Assembly (NCBI RefSeq): GCF_947623445.1
Contig: NC_135242.1
Span: 3,596,001 to 3,660,000 of the forward strand
Origin: Clavelina lepadiformis
Taxonomy: Eukaryota > Chordata > Ascidiacea > Aplousobranchia > Clavelinidae
DNA length: 64,000 bases
Direction: 5' to 3'
Shown here: positions 11,101 through 24,948 of the stretch, piece after piece
Layout: each line of letters begins with the position of its first letter
Numbering within the stretch: position 1 is the stretch's first letter
Translations under genes and position numbers: made by a program
The notes under the pieces: model-generated
What the model saw: the letters and a program-made list of their open reading frames with translations, nothing else
Database searches by the model: none
What the model was told of the DNA's origin: nothing

Positions 11101-14100
11101 TGAATAAATGTTGACATGTAAAAGAACTGCTGTGTAGGAATATTGTGGAAACGGTCCCCTTGGTGTTGCACTAACCGGTAATTGCACTCAACGATACGAA
11201 ATTTACAACGATACTCGATAAAAAAAACTTTTATTTTGATCATAAATCATCATTATAGCTTTACAGAATAATAGTTACAACTAAGCTGGTTAAAAAGAAC
11301 TACAAAAAATATATTATGCTCATGGGCGGAATACTTTGGTCCCCCTTAAAAACAGGCCAACAACCGCGGGCAAAGCAAAGGCAGGTTAACTTACGCAGAT
11401 AAACCATCAATTGTAATCAAATTGAAATCAACGTTAACACATCATCAACAGTTACCTCATCAGCCGCAGCCAAGTAGGTTACTCCTTGGAAGGTATAAGT
11501 TGTCAGCCCGTGTATGTGGCCGCAATGCAGAGTTTGATGGCGCACAAATAAATGCTGCTTCGTTTTTGTTCTCGCTGCAAAACATTTAGTAAAATGGATT
11601 GTGTGTCTTGTACATACCAGTCCATTAGGAAGTAACTCATGATATAGAGTCATAAACCCACATTACTGAAGCGCAGGACACGGCCAAATAAAAGTAGCGC
11701 ACAATTACGTGCATATTAGCGCATGACAGCCCAATGCAAACTGGATTATTTGAGAATGACGTAATGTATTGTTTACCGAGATATATTTGGAGTAAGTTAT
11801 TACAAGAGAGAATATTAAATGAAAGGGTTGACGCTCTGGATGCGCCCCAGCAGCAAGAAGCTCTACGGCTTTAACGTGCGTCTGATTAAAACTGAAATTA
11901 CTTTCAAACATTGAAAATAAATTGTCCAAAGTGAGTATAATTAAACCTTCCTACGGTGCAAACCGTAAGCTACTTCATAGAAATCACATTAATTCTCTTG
12001 GTCTGCTTATTTACGTTCGCACGTTGTTTCTTCCCCAGACCAGGAACCATCCACCTGGCAATGTCTGACCCCAGGGTGAACTGCAATGTACCCAGGGTCA
12101 CATGTCGTCACGCACGAGCGCACAGTCAATGAACCGGAACTGCCGTCATCAGCTGATGGACTGCAGCGTACATAACCGTGGTTCGGGTCATCTAATTTCT
12201 TGCAAGTGGGCACTGGAAAGGAAGTGATGCGTTAAAAGTAGTTTTTAGACTTTCTAACTTACCGTTGCAGGATTAGCGTAGCTTACAGGGCGTAGAAAGA
12301 ACGTGTATGGGCACTGAGTCATGATATGGACCACCCAAATTTAGTCCAAATTACTAACAAGTGTCATTCACAGTAGGCTACAGTTGAGCACTGTTTATAA
12401 ACAAAACTCTGCATTTCGAAGAAAAGTGAATGACATCAGTAGCAAAGTGAACGGTAAATAACTCACTGGCGTGGGCGCGAATTGTTAGCTTTCTTCTGGA
12501 AGCAGCATAAATAACTTATGTGGCTACACGCCAGTTATCTAAATCCAGGCAATTTTAACAGGTGTCACTTGTCATTTAAGCTTGTTTAGCGGCTTACTTA
12601 TGGCGAGCCGTTCCGGGTTTACAAAGCGTCTTCCACTAACAAGCCGAGTAAATTTAACTGATTGACATCGATATATTTGCGATATAAACACAAGTGCGGT
12701 ACGCGTTGTGTATGTAAACCGCGTCGTCTTTACAGCTTATTGTCTCGGTCATAGCGATATGTCAGCTGGCCGAAGGGATTTGGACGAAAGAACACCTGGC
12801 AAGTCCAATTTTCAGTACAAGATGAGTTTGAACATCTGTACCGTCTTGCCCATTTGCTTTTCTGAAATAACTTAAATCGAATAGCAGTCATTTCACGTTA
12901 GTATTTAAAACCTCAGCTAAGCCTGTCTCTTTAAACTTCCGACCGGAATTTTGTCGGAGAAAAGCCAAACGTATTTTGTTTCTCGAAGTTTTTGAAGTGA
13001 AATCGACTCATTGTTGCGGTTACTGGGTATGCTTAAAAACTATACATCACCCGAGATATTATCTTCATATCGCAAAACAAAGCGGTATGAGGTTGAATTT
13101 CAACACGTGATAAGCCGGTTCCTGTCTTTGGTGATAAGTCGAGCTGAATAGGTGTCTGTCGGCGTATCAACTGACACTAGTCGCGTCGCGGTCGCCTTTA
13201 ATCGTTTGGGGCTCGTCGTGAGAAAATGTGACGTATTAGCTGCCTTGATTTTGACTTTGGGAGCGCTCGGGTTTGGGCGTTCTCATCTTAACAAACTTAG
13301 CAGCCCGCGAATTGCCATCAAAGTAAAGGAAATGACGTCACTTGCTCGGTTTTGTTTGGGCTCAATAAAGCGTAAATTTTGCGCCCGGTCTGACGTTGTT
13401 TATTTTCATGTGTGGACGTTTATATGATCCAAATGTGCTCGAGCACTTTCTTGGCTACCTCCCTCGCATACCGTGGGTAACGATAAGAAAGACTGGCAAT
13501 GATTAAAGAACATGACGGGAGGTTTACAGACCGTTTGACAACGTAAACCCTTCAAAATGGTTACATTTTCACCAGCATATATTAAATAAGTTAAAGGTCG
13601 GTCTACTCACCGCATCTGAAGTCTCTATCGCGCCCAGACCACGAGGCTTCCAGTTTGTACGGGTGATTTTTTCTTCTTCGTCCTTTTCGCGTCAACTTAC
13701 ATCTTCGATAATTTCTCTCGGACCTTTCAAATCGATAACCCGGCGCACAATTTACCGCACACCTCGATCTCAGCTCTCTGCCGTTGGTGCAGTTAAAAAG
13801 AAGGTTCGAGTCGTCCGGCCACACCGGACACAACAGATGCGTAGCGATAAAGGAACCCTGGTGTCCGGAGATGGAATGCAGACTCTGAAAACTTTGCTTT
13901 ATCGTTTCTTTGATCTTTCGCTGTCGTTCAATCGGTCTCTTCTTCTTCCAACCCTTTCCGACTCGTCTAGGTCGACGTTCACGCCGCGTCGAATCGTCCC
14001 CGATATCGCTTTCAATGCCGCGATCTAAGCGTAAAATTGACAAGTTCCTGACCCATTGTTTTTGGAGCGAAGTGTCTTTAAAAGTATTTCCGACTGAAAA

Positions 14101-14313
14101 GTGATACGTTTCCTTCATCGACAATTCATCGGATAGTACGCGTTCAGTTTTTTCCAATCGATTATCGGTATGAAATGAGGCTTCGGTGGACCTCAATAAT
14201 CGCTTATCTTCATTTGAAACACAGTGATGCGGTAAATAGGCAAAAATTAAAACAAACACAAAACATCCCTTGCCCACTCGAGAGTAACAGTTACGGGTTT
14301 TCCCCCCTTTCAT
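8107..14313 (-). CDS. Secreted sushi-domain plus EAR/EPTP-repeat protein
   Basis: Six exons splice in frame: 14313-13611, 12212-12015, 11574-11456, 10490-10315, 9123-8938 and 8428-8107, giving 567 residues. Residues 1-32 look like a signal peptide (core FVFVLIFAYL). A basic linker with possible furin sites follows, then two sushi/CCP modules at about 161-234 and 238-300, each ending in W-S-G...C. The rest consists of EAR/EPTP beta-propeller repeats: TFQGVTYLAAADE, IYKWDND, LEAIPRGVDGLVLAVGNQ, IILTAGNQ, GDIYRC, DGSQYIVAGQ and CFVYRR. EAR propellers occur in LGI, TSPEAR and ADGRV1, extracellular proteins of neurons and sensory cells. Exons 1-4 are well supported. The donor of exon 5 (GTAGTG at 8937) is weak, and propeller spacing suggests a missing exon near 9340-9491. 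An upstream UTR exon is likely but was not found. Confidence 0.7.
9338..9491 (-). other. Candidate extra EAR exon without a GT donor
   Basis: A good acceptor (pyrimidine tract ending CTTAAG) precedes an open stretch whose entry phase fits exon 4 of the sushi/EAR gene (10490-10315). It encodes FGQSLYRLKSVSWLLAFT and SSLLFKR, which match the EAR pattern and fall at the expected blade spacing of about 40-46 residues between the flanking exons. The frame then meets TGA at 9338-9340 with no usable GT donor in phase. It may be a lost exon, an alternative terminal exon, or an exon whose donor I misread. Confidence 0.4.
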
Positions 14314-17300
14314 GCTGGCACCTTGACGGGCGGTTGGTGAAAGTACTTTTCTTCGATTCCTTTCCTCTTCAATGTCCGCACAAGCATCGATTAATGAACG
14401 CTGCCGACCAGTCGTCAGCAGTATACGTGTCTCTCTTGACACCAAACGCTTTTACACCAACAAAACTACTAAAGGAACATCTGCGAAATACATCAACAAT
14501 CGTGAAAGCCAGCAACCAACGCGTCGCCCAACTGAGCATGTAAAACGCTATGGATAATGATCAGCTGAGGTAATACTTGCCCTTAAAACAAGCTTCTGTC
14601 GCCATCTGCAAAGCCTGGCCCGCCTAGCGACCGCCACCGGTTGAGTGGCCTCCCCCTGATCGGACAAGTCGCCTAATGTTGAGAAAATCTATGGGGAGCA
14701 TGGTATCTGAGCCAGCAATCGTGTTACTGTGTACAAAAGCAACACATCCACGCGTCCTAACGACCAACACCGAGCCGAGGGTCGCTCACCGGCACCAGAT
14801 CCTTGTATAGGTGTCGTGTACTATACTTGTTATTGTTGACTCCTGGACACTGTAGCGGCTGAACTTCTGACAACTCTACAGCGATCTGTTACACTTCGCG
14901 CGAATAAAAATAGAGGGCTCGTGTCCGACCAACGCAAGAAATTAGAAACAAATCGCTGTTTAAGGGTCGATCATTTGGGGGCGGAGAAATCAAAGCAGAA
15001 ATGAAAACAAGATCGGATTGAACAAAGTCAGGCGGCCGACTTCAAAAGCTTTTGTCGCGGCGCTTAGTGGCTGGAAACGTTGTTCTTATTGCTGACAGTT
15101 AAGAACACCGTGTTAATCTTTACTACGCTCGGTCCTAGCTCTATGAAAATACGCGCTCGAGCTTTCAAATGTATTTACGTTAACCTTTGCAAAACGGCAA
15201 ATTGTAACTCTAACTTATCATTTTACTATATCTTCCTGGCCTGTGTATTTTCCACCTTACGTCAGATGGTCGTGGCCTGGAGTAAACGATGGCAAGCTGA
15301 ATATCTTCTGCTAGAACCAAGCACTTTTTCACGCCTATCATGTAGCCGGTCTCTAATTACAGATGTGTTATTAGTCTAAGAATACCACTCGGCAGTTTTG
15401 TTGGCTATGTCTGCGGTTACCGAACGTTCGATCGCCCGTAGCGAGTCTAAATGCTTCCCGTGTTTGACTTTGCCGTTACACCAAAGCGCCTTGTCGACTC
15501 TGTTATTGTTGGCAAAAATAATGTAATCAGTTTATTCCGGTCTCGCCTTTATGAGGAAATATTTGCATCGGTTTCCTGTTTTTTTTTTATCGATTGTTAA
15601 AGACGAAAAATACAACAAGGAGGATAATCATGTCATAATCTTTCAATAATCATGAAACATGGTCGATGTGACGTCTCAAGTGTTTATGTTTCTGACCAAT
15701 CAGTCAAGATCAATGTTATTCAAGTTCGATACCGTCATAAAACAAATGATATCACTGCACTGGCAGACTAATGCTTCCCTGACTACGATGATAGATGAAT
15801 CAGGCATCGTCCAAAATCTCAACTTAAAACTAATCAATCACAAATACAGCAGCCTAATTAAAAGTGTGTAAACCTGCGGACTGCCAGTTTGCATTCATGC
15901 AAAAAAACTAAAGTTGCTGCGATAACTGCTTTTTTCTTTAAATTGGCGTAATTTTTTTAGCCCCTCTTCACGAAAATCGAAAGAACTCAGAGGAATTCTT
16001 TTTTTGTACATAGTTCAACTGTTTTGACCTTTTTGTTCATTTTTCTACGATACCAGAGAGCATTTGTTGATTCGAGCAAATTCCAAACACCCCGTGCATG
16101 GTATCTTATTAACATATCGATTTCAATTGCCTGCTTTTACATCAAAACACAAGCTTTGTGGTTTTCGACTCTTATTGACGCGAACAATCAATCCAGCCTG
16201 CTTATAGTTAATGCACCGTGTTTGCTTATCTGTGTAGTAAAGACGTATATAACATGTTCTATACATACGGTTAAAAGGTAAACAAATGCGAGCTCACTAA
16301 ACTTGACATTGATGATAATCTAATCTAACCACCGCTGAGAAGATACGGGCTCTCACTATCTCAATATTGTTTTTGAGCCAATGCGACTGTCCACTTGAGT
16401 CCGCATAGGAATGCCATCTATTCCTGGCTTTCATTCCTCGTAGTCAGCAAGCTGCCGAGCGCGCTAACCTCGCTATCTCCCTTGATACCCTCAGCGACCG
16501 CGAACTAATTCGAAGCGCTTCAAAGTGGTCAAATACAAGGGCTTTAGAACGATTATCTTAAGCGTCAAAAGTCAGAGAATTTGTTTTTTTGGGGCTAATG
16601 TCCTCACCAGTTTTTGCTGGTTTCGCTTTCTTGTTTTTTTGATGCTCTCAATGTTTATGACATTTCACTATTGCGACGTTATTTTGGTGCCATACCTAGT
16701 TAATTGACGTTAATGATTGTCGATTTTTTGAGAAGAATTCTTTATGAATAAATCTTACTTGTTGAATAAGAAAATTGCGGTTAGCTCATACAGCATCTGT
16801 GTTCGAATGCCCAATATTTACAACAATCGACATATACTTCATCATTTCTGGACTGTGTCTATAAAAGCGATCGAATCAAAGTATTCCCTTTGATATTTGA
16901 GAGAGGGCGTGGATTTCCGATTTTCACGCTTGGCCGATAATTGCTGCCATGACGTGTAAACGACATTTCGCAATGATTGCAGTTCAAATATTCGTGACGT
17001 CACTCCCAATACTTCCGCTGTTAGTGAGTGATTTGTTTTGAAAAGAAAAGAATAAAAGTGACTAAACTAAAAGCGATTAGAGCGATTCTGACTGCGGCCA
17101 GTTGCTCTGAAGAATTTTAATTCTTCCACCCACCGTTGTTAAGTGTTTTTGCAAAAATTACACGCACGGACGGGCCGCCCTGCAACCGAAACATTTTCGT
17201 AATCCCATATCTTCATATCATCACTGCTATACTGACGTCACTATTCCGAGAACAAACACGTTGGGAAAATGTGAGAAAACGTTTCGTGATTCTCGTCCCA

Positions 17301-20300
17301 GCGATGCAGCGAAAACACTCAGCGACAAGTGTTTTAACGTCCTACGCGAATTTGAAATCATTTTCGATGACAGGCCATAAAGATCAGTTTTATCGAAACC
17401 TTGTAAATTAATCACATATATTCGGCGATTTGCCTACATAATAAAAATTTGCCTTGTTTACGACGTAGGCGAGCTTAAATAGAAAACGCGAACAAAATTG
17501 GGTGTTTGCGGTAGATCTCAAATTTGATGAAGTGTCTCTGACTTATAGACCAACACCACAAGACGATGATACCATGCGGACTTTCTCTGCTCAGTGTCGG
17601 TTGCACAAACAAACCATCCTGTTCCGAACTCAAATTACCTAACGCAATACACGAGTAGTATTTTAGGAGACTTCAGAAAGCAAGAGATACCGATTATTAC
17701 TTGAACGCAACTAAAATGTAACAATCGCGTAGCTTGAAACAAGGGGATTTTCTGCGGTTTCCCTCCAGATAAAATTGATGATTAAAACAACACGGAGAAC
17801 TATGCCAAGTGTCAGGATATAAGTGTTGTTGACGGAAGAAGCGGATACAGCGCTGACAAAGCGGAAACACTTTGTGTTTACAAATCGGACCGAGCTTTCG
17901 TCCTAAATATCAACCGAACATTGATTGACGGTTGTTAAGAGTATGACAAATACTTGGAAGTATGTGTTGTTCATCTTATTGGTTAGCCCTTGTCCACAAC
18001 TGATTGAAAATATCTGCATGTGATTTGTCAACTCACTATACGCCCTGCAGCTGTGTAATTGCAGGTGCCTATTGCGTAATGAAATGTGTAGAACTGAAAA
18101 GCTCAAATACGTCCGAACCCGTTTTCATTTCATCGGCGCCTTGGACCATATTAGCGCATTTCTTGTCAAAAAGGAGCAATCTGGCGCGCACCTGTGCAGT
18201 AAGACTTGATATACGGACGCGTCAGTGACTTTATTGATCCAGTTGTACAACTTATCTGGTAAAGAGGATATCGTTTTGAAACACTCTGTCGGAACTTGTA
18301 CACATCTCCCCTCATTTGATTTGCTTTGCGCGAGCTGTAATCCATGGTTCGGTATAACTAATGTCCTCTCTCAATGCGATTTATATGGCCAAGAAGTTCT
18401 AATTAGCTAGTGCTACCCTATAGCTGCAAAAAGGCCAAAGATCGTAACGGAACCTTTTTTCTTCAATTTGTACAAACCCTTTTCGGGACGACATTTTTCC
18501 CAGCAAAAATCAGTGGTTTTCCACTTTATTTGGAACCAAATTAGTAGGCTCTACCTAATATTTCTCAGTCTCTGTGTATTGAGTCTTTATCATTAGGTGG
18601 CTGCTGCCTTTCGTATGACTTGCCGGCTTATCTGACGCTCGATTCCCTACCTGTCCAGTCAAGCAGTCGTGTGAAATGGGCAAAGCGTAATGTAGTAATC
18701 GGCAAACTGCTTTGATCTCGGTTGCTGTCGCGTGTTTATGTGTTTTCGGGGCGGCAACATCAAAGGGATTTGCCCGAGTGGTGAAAAGAATTTAACCGAG
18801 TTCTTGTTGATAAGAGACGATTTACATTTTAAAATGTGAGACCGGCGTAAACGGCGATTGATCAAGAACACTTGTGACAACAAGCTTGAAACATGCATGT
18901 TGAAATTGTTAACGCCAGCGACACGGAAACACTTTTTCCTTACAAAGCGGAGGTAGTTTTAGATTTTCAAACATCAGTTATTCAGTTTCAACGTTTTTCC
19001 ATTTTCCTTCCCCAAACTCTAAGGAGAAAGCGCGTGCATAACAATGAGGTGTTTACAGATACGATTTAAAGTTAAACCCTTTGATCGCCTTTTTCAATTA
19101 TTATAATTTGACTTTTAAGATTTTGTGTCAGCGTAGACGCTTACTGGGTTTAATGGTGGTCGTGCACCATAACACCGCTGCAGTTAACAACCTGCACGTT
19201 TCAACTTTTCGAGGCTTTGCCGCTTTTTCTTGTTTATTGATTTTTGTGAACGTATTTCTTTTTTTTATGCGTACTTTCTGTTTCCCACAGTCAATGATAA
19301 AAAGAAATCATTACAAGATACGATTACTGGAGTGGTTTAAATATTGTTATTTCTGGCCGTTCAAAAGCGACTACAACTGCAAAAATATGTCTCTCAGTTT
19401 TTCAGAACCTTAAAATCGTTTTGTTTCGTTTATTCGCCGTATGTTTTAAACTGCGTCTCGTGTGCTCAAACTTCACAACGAATACTTTTACAATGGAGGT
19501 CAAAGCCTAAAGCTTTACAACATTCTATTTATGCAACAATTCTAGTGGATTGAAAATTCATCAACTGGCGAGAGGAGTTAGCCCAATACGCTAGTTTAAA
19601 AGCTTTTATTACAAACTCAAAAGTTTCGCTAGAAAGGTTAAGAAAAAGATTAAAGATCCTAAGCCGTCTAATCAAATTAGTCTTCCAAACTTTGCTGACT
19701 AGATTATTTTTGTGCGGAGACTTTCTGTGTATTGGCCTATGTTCTACAATTTTGGTACTTTTCAGTTTCGAGTCATTACGCCATGATAAGACGTTCTCTT
19801 TGTATTTAGTTGTGGTTGACAAAAGTGGCGGTGGTTACCCATTACTTTGCGGTTTGCTAAAAACACTTAATAACGGGTACCACATGGTGCAATTGAGCGG
19901 CTGATTTCACACGTTTTGTGGTTAATTTGTGGTTGTTGAGGAAGTCCAGGTTCTTTCTGCGATATCTTCAAGCTGGCATAGACATTTTAATTGTCAAAAT
20001 TACCCCTATTTAAGGAACGTTGAATCGTTTTATTTTGCAACGCGTTTTAGCAATTACATATTTTTCATGATCATCGGTTGTCGGCGTCGCTGTGTAGAAA
20101 TTATATACACGAGCTCTGTGGGACATCTGCTTTATAATTAAAGAACTCATTGTTAATATTCTTCGACTTACAAGTGAGTGCAAAATGCATGGAACGATCT
20201 AAAGAAAATCTGAAGGCACTGATGCTGTCACCCAACACCTGTCATTCTCACTGTTAAGTCACTAATGAAAGCAGGTATACCGCGTATGCACGTTTAATGA

Positions 20301-21349
20301 AAGCGTATCAATCAAGAATCAAGAAATTAGCGAGGAATTATCGATTGACACAGGTTTCTAGCAAATTATTTTCAAGCAACACGGTTGTAGTGAGAACATT
20401 TTCAGTATTCAAACCTTGTATTGGTTGGCTCAATATTTTGCGTCAATACCCCCAAGGCAAGCTTGTCCAGCAATAGCAAAACTATGTGAAAGAGACCAAT
20501 CGAAGCACATTTGGCTACATTTGGAGGGGAGGATTGGTAAGTCGAGGGGAGACTGTTATTTAAGTGTGTTAGATGATATAGGATTATTTGGTAATGTCCC
20601 ATCATGTCATCATTACATCATTAGCTAACATCTCGTTTTTGAAACGCGTCTGTCATATTGTTTATCCGATTAGTAAGGAAAAAAGAATTTGCTGCGAAAT
20701 CTAACAATAGGCATTGTGACGATGTTATCAAATTTCTTAAATTTAATCAGACATATGAAATCACAACATATCTATCATCATTCGAAAAGCCTGGGTAATC
20801 CCAGTTCCGTTGTTCAAACGTATTTTATCGAAATCGACGAATGACGACACTTTTCGTCTTCCTGTATCCTTGGTAACTTGTTGAAAGATTAAAACTAGCT
20901 GTTGCCGTCGTCAAAAATAAGTTTGCTTCACATAATTCGTCAATATAGTTGATTATATTAGCTTTGCTTTGTAGAAATGTTAACAGTTTTAAAACCGGGA
21001 AAAAGTTTGCATATGTTTGTTGTGAAAATCATAGGCCCTATTTAGGTTATCTTGTATTTAAAGACTGGTACACTTGAATGGCATTTCACCTCTATCACCA
21101 CAAGTAACTGACACGCACTACACGATCCTTTCGAGCAAAGTTTTTGCCTTTAACAGATATGTGATATGCAGCGCGAACTATATACAAAAAATATAATTTT
21201 TGCAAGAGTTTACGCAAGAACTGTGCTGTGAATCGTGTTCAGTGGCGCCAACTAGGGAATGACACATATCCATTTTGTTGCCGCATGTATATGTTGTAAA
21301 GTTTGGGAAAGGGCAATTTGTCGTGTAGAAGGTTTACCTTAAGTTGCCG
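14314..21349. other. Long region without recognisable genes
   Basis: About 7 kb upstream of the minus-strand sushi/EAR gene. Open frames are short, scattered on both strands and show no domain pattern. The region may hold 5' UTR exons and regulatory sequence for the sushi/EAR gene. Local base composition is less AT-rich around 14.5-15.0 kb. No tRNA, rRNA or transposon ends were recognised. Confidence 0.4.
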
Positions 21350-21357
21350 CTTGTCAG

Positions 21358-21823
21358 CAGAGGTGGGCAGTACTGCGATACTTTTTTCGCTCCGATACCG
21401 GTAATCCCTGTAGTCCCGAATTACTTTTTTCAAGAAATATAAATCAGTCCCAGTACTCGGTACTTTTTAAATGATTACTTCAAGATTTTGAAAAGTATGG
21501 TTTTTGAAACTTCATTTTAATTAAAACGTAATGCCAATTTTAGTGTTTTTAATTTTATTTTTAATTTATGAATGTCTAATAAAGTCACAAAGAGTGAGTT
21601 CACATATTTTTTGACCTGAAGCAAACTCTAGCGGGGTCAAAATATCGGCAAAAATTGCACTTGTAACAGGATCCGCTATACAAAGGGTACCGGAACCGAG
21701 TACCGGCAAAGTATCGAACTACTTTTACGAAATAATACCGAATACTGGAACCGTCGGTACATTTTTGCCAAGTACCGGTACCGTTACTGACTGTACTTTC
21801 AAAGTATCGAATGCTTACCTCTG
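21358..21823. mobile_element. hAT-type MITE, 466 bp, perfect 8-bp target duplication
   Basis: The left end starts CAGAGGTGGGCAGTAC and the right end, read in reverse complement, starts CAGAGGTAAGCATTCG; both continue to a CGATACTTT block. The element is flanked by CTTGTCAG at 21350-21357 and 21824-21831, the 8-bp duplication expected of hAT transposases. The interior contains several GTACCGG-type repeats and no transposase frame, so it is non-autonomous. Confidence 0.92.
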
Positions 21824-21831
21824 CTTGTCAG

Positions 21832-24608
21832 TGTGTAGGAGTGTAAGTATTGATGGTCTTATAATTGTGCGAAATCTACATAGGTTTTACAGAAGTTAAT
21901 TAAAGTCATTTACGACCATTAAATAATAAAATACGGGCGCATCCCAAGGAAGGTAATCGCTCTAAAATGTGAGAATGTTAAGTAGCCTACTCATTTGTTC
22001 TTCAGACGGAAAAGTACAGATAAGTTGAGATAAACTATTACATGAACGAATAATTTTGCTGCGTGGTCTTGCAATGTTGCGTACCGCGCAAGGTTTTTCC
22101 AATGTCAAGTAGCCCCAGAAAGCAAATTGTTTTCGTTATTTTTTGACATCATTGAAAGCATTTATTCAGTCCAGTTATTACGTTTTTGACATAGTATAGT
22201 CTAAGCTAACCAACTTTATTAAGGGCAATGAACTTACGTGACAAACGACGTTAGAGGAAATAAATGACTTTTTGGCATTCCGTAACTAAAAGCAAAGCCT
22301 TGAAATGATATTTGAGCTATTTAAGAAGTTTAATGGTGCTTTCTCCGGCTGCCAATCATCCATGTGAACAAAATTTTCCAACACATCTGTCAAGCAGATA
22401 AATTTGATCATTATCACCTCAACCTTGGAAAATGTTTGCACTTGATAACTGATTTAGACGTGAAGCACGCTGTTCTATTTGCTTAAATAAAGATCTAGGC
22501 TACCTAACTTTCTATTATTTATGAAAAATATACGTTAGGTTTTTTTTTTCGGTGAAGATTTAATTGGAAGAAGTTTTTGTTCACAACCTTTTCATTTGAA
22601 CAACTTTCCAAACCTTATATGGCTTTTGTTTGTGCTTCGAAAGAGAAGTGTGTTACGCTTCCTTGACGTTGTATTACTTTTGCTTCAGTTTGGCGTTTTA
22701 ACGTTTATGGAAAGCTTTTTAGTCCATTTTAATAAAATAGAAATTAAAAATGATGAAAGTTGAAAGGTAAGAATTGGTTCATTAGCGCATTTGCTGTTAC
22801 AAAATTTTTAGGAAGTTCCGAAGGCACAACAGATTATGTAGCTCAGTTTCATTAAACAAAACAAAAGTTGATCGGGACTGAAATGGAGCACTTAAGCTTT
22901 CTTAACTTTATAATATGAATTAGAGTAATTAGACGCTCGTGGTTGTAAATAAAATCGCTCGATTTGATGTATGCAAAAACTTGAAGGTCGCCTTCCCTCC
23001 AGCACCCATTTCATGATCTACCCCTTCAACCAAAGTCATGACAATTAACATTTTCTCAAGCTGTGATCAGTAGATTCAGGTGTTACTTAAGCACTGACTT
23101 TTTTGTGATTAAAGAAGCCAACATTACGCCCTACTATCAACCAGCAATGTTCTCTTAACAAGTAAGGAAGTAATTTTTACTCACTCATTTTAACTCCGCA
23201 GAAGCATAGGGCGTCAATAGCGCTATTGTTGCAGATGTTTGTGGTAGGTTGCAGTTTGCGATCGTTCGTGGGCAAGTTCCGGTTGTTTCCGGGTTTTGGA
23301 AGCTAATGAGGCAGTCAAGCCGATTACATTAAGAGACAAACTTGTTTTTCTTACATTTGAATTACAAACCGAGTTCAAGGTGTTATAGACGGAATCATAA
23401 GTTTGGATACATACGTACATTCGTTCTACTTTATTCAGGTTAAAAGCAGAGCGGTAACCAAGCCTTTTTTTCTGACTCGAGTCACGAGCCAATCTAGGCT
23501 ATTTATGACCCAAAGAGTCAATACCGTTAATTTCATGAAGTTTGCCAATGTCGTAGTAAGCGCTGGGATCTTTTAATCTGCGTTTCCGAAGGCTTGAATG
23601 AGTAGTAGTTATTTAGTATATTAGAAAAGAAATGATAACGTAATAGCCTAATCCCTTTTCACTCAATCCTGATTGCTATGATTGGAAGGGCAAATATAAA
23701 CCTATATCTGTGTTGGAGACTATAGCTTATTCATCAAGGTCATCTCAGTATAGCCTAGTATTCTTTTTTAATAGCATTTTTAGGTTTATATTATTATTTA
23801 TTAATGTTATTAGTATAGATCGATAGGCTACGTAAATATTCGTTCAGATTTGAGCCACTTTTGTTAGGACTGTACCATACAATCTCTATATTCTACTGTA
23901 CAATGACACTGATTTTATGCTGACACATAATCACTTTCAGAACTTAATGTGGCATGTCAAGTTCAGGCCTTTTCAAGAAACAATGGACTTACTTCATTTT
24001 GTTTAAAAATGCGACTCAAGCCGACTTAAATCAAGTCAATCCTGTCAATGATTCAAAACATAACAACGCTAACAACAGGATAGACTGGTATTGTTCAGCC
24101 AATATCCGATATCTTACAGCATTTGGTTTAATTCTGCGCATGGTTGACTTAATCGCAGTTTTGATTTTCCATTGTTTGCTCATTTCATACTCTGCACTAA
24201 TCAGCCAATGAGTAATTTTGCAGTCCTAAGGGTGTGTGGGAAGTAAATGCAGATCCAGAAAAAGTTTACCAATGCAGCTGGATTGGATTTCAGGCATTTG
24301 GATTGTTAGGTTTGGGCACCTTAAATAACAAATGTTAAAGAAATATACATATAAGCAGGGATGGCACTAGACCAAAAATACTAATTAACCGACAACTTGC
24401 AAAAATTACAAGTGCCAACACCCTAAACTGCTAACAACTAAACTTACACTTGTTTGATGAGAGCCTATACACCAAGGTTACACTCTACCATTTCAGGTTT
24501 CAAAAATTTGGATTTAGTACATTATATATATGTCCAAAATAGTCATGATTTTTAAAGTTATTGTTTTTTATTATTATAATTGGGAAAGTGTCGATCAAGC
24601 ATTTATAT
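21832..24608. other. Intergenic, no gene recognised
   Basis: AT-rich sequence with only short uninformative open frames on either strand. No RNA gene or conserved motif was seen. Confidence 0.4.
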
Positions 24609-24940
24609 CAGTGATTCTCAACCGCTGCTCTCAACTGTACATTTTGCGGCTCTCACTAACTTAGTGAAAAATTAATTAGTTGTACCAGAATTGCAACAAA
24701 GGAAGTAAAAGAAATCAAGAATTAGTGAATGTTCTCAGCAAGGATCCTTTGTACGAAGTACTAATGTTAGCAGGTTACTAACGTCCTGCTGTGTAAAATA
24801 ATTTTGTGGTTTGTGACGTCATAATATATTTAGTCCTGATCGTTAAGCTATGGCAATAATTATGGCAATGGCTATGGCGGCTCCTTGGAAACCTTAGGTT
24901 TGAAATTTGGCTCTGGCACTAAAAAGGTTGAGAATCACTG
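24609..24940. mobile_element. hAT-type MITE, 332 bp, perfect 8-bp target duplication
   Basis: The ends are CAGTGATTCTCAACC and its inverse GGTTGAGAATCACTG, a perfect 15-bp inverted repeat. ATTTATAT flanks both sides at 24601-24608 and 24941-24948. There is no coding capacity. The termini belong to the same CAGTG-N-TTCTCAA group as the element at 33422-33749. Confidence 0.92.
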
Positions 24941-24948
24941 ATTTATAT

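Noticed and set aside
12661..12760. Possible regulatory palindromes (GATATATTTGCGATAT-type)
   Set aside because: Short AT-rich palindromes are frequent in this sequence and no context supports function.
13663..14028. 121-codon plus-strand frame
   Set aside because: Exact antisense shadow of the signal-peptide and sushi exon on the minus strand.
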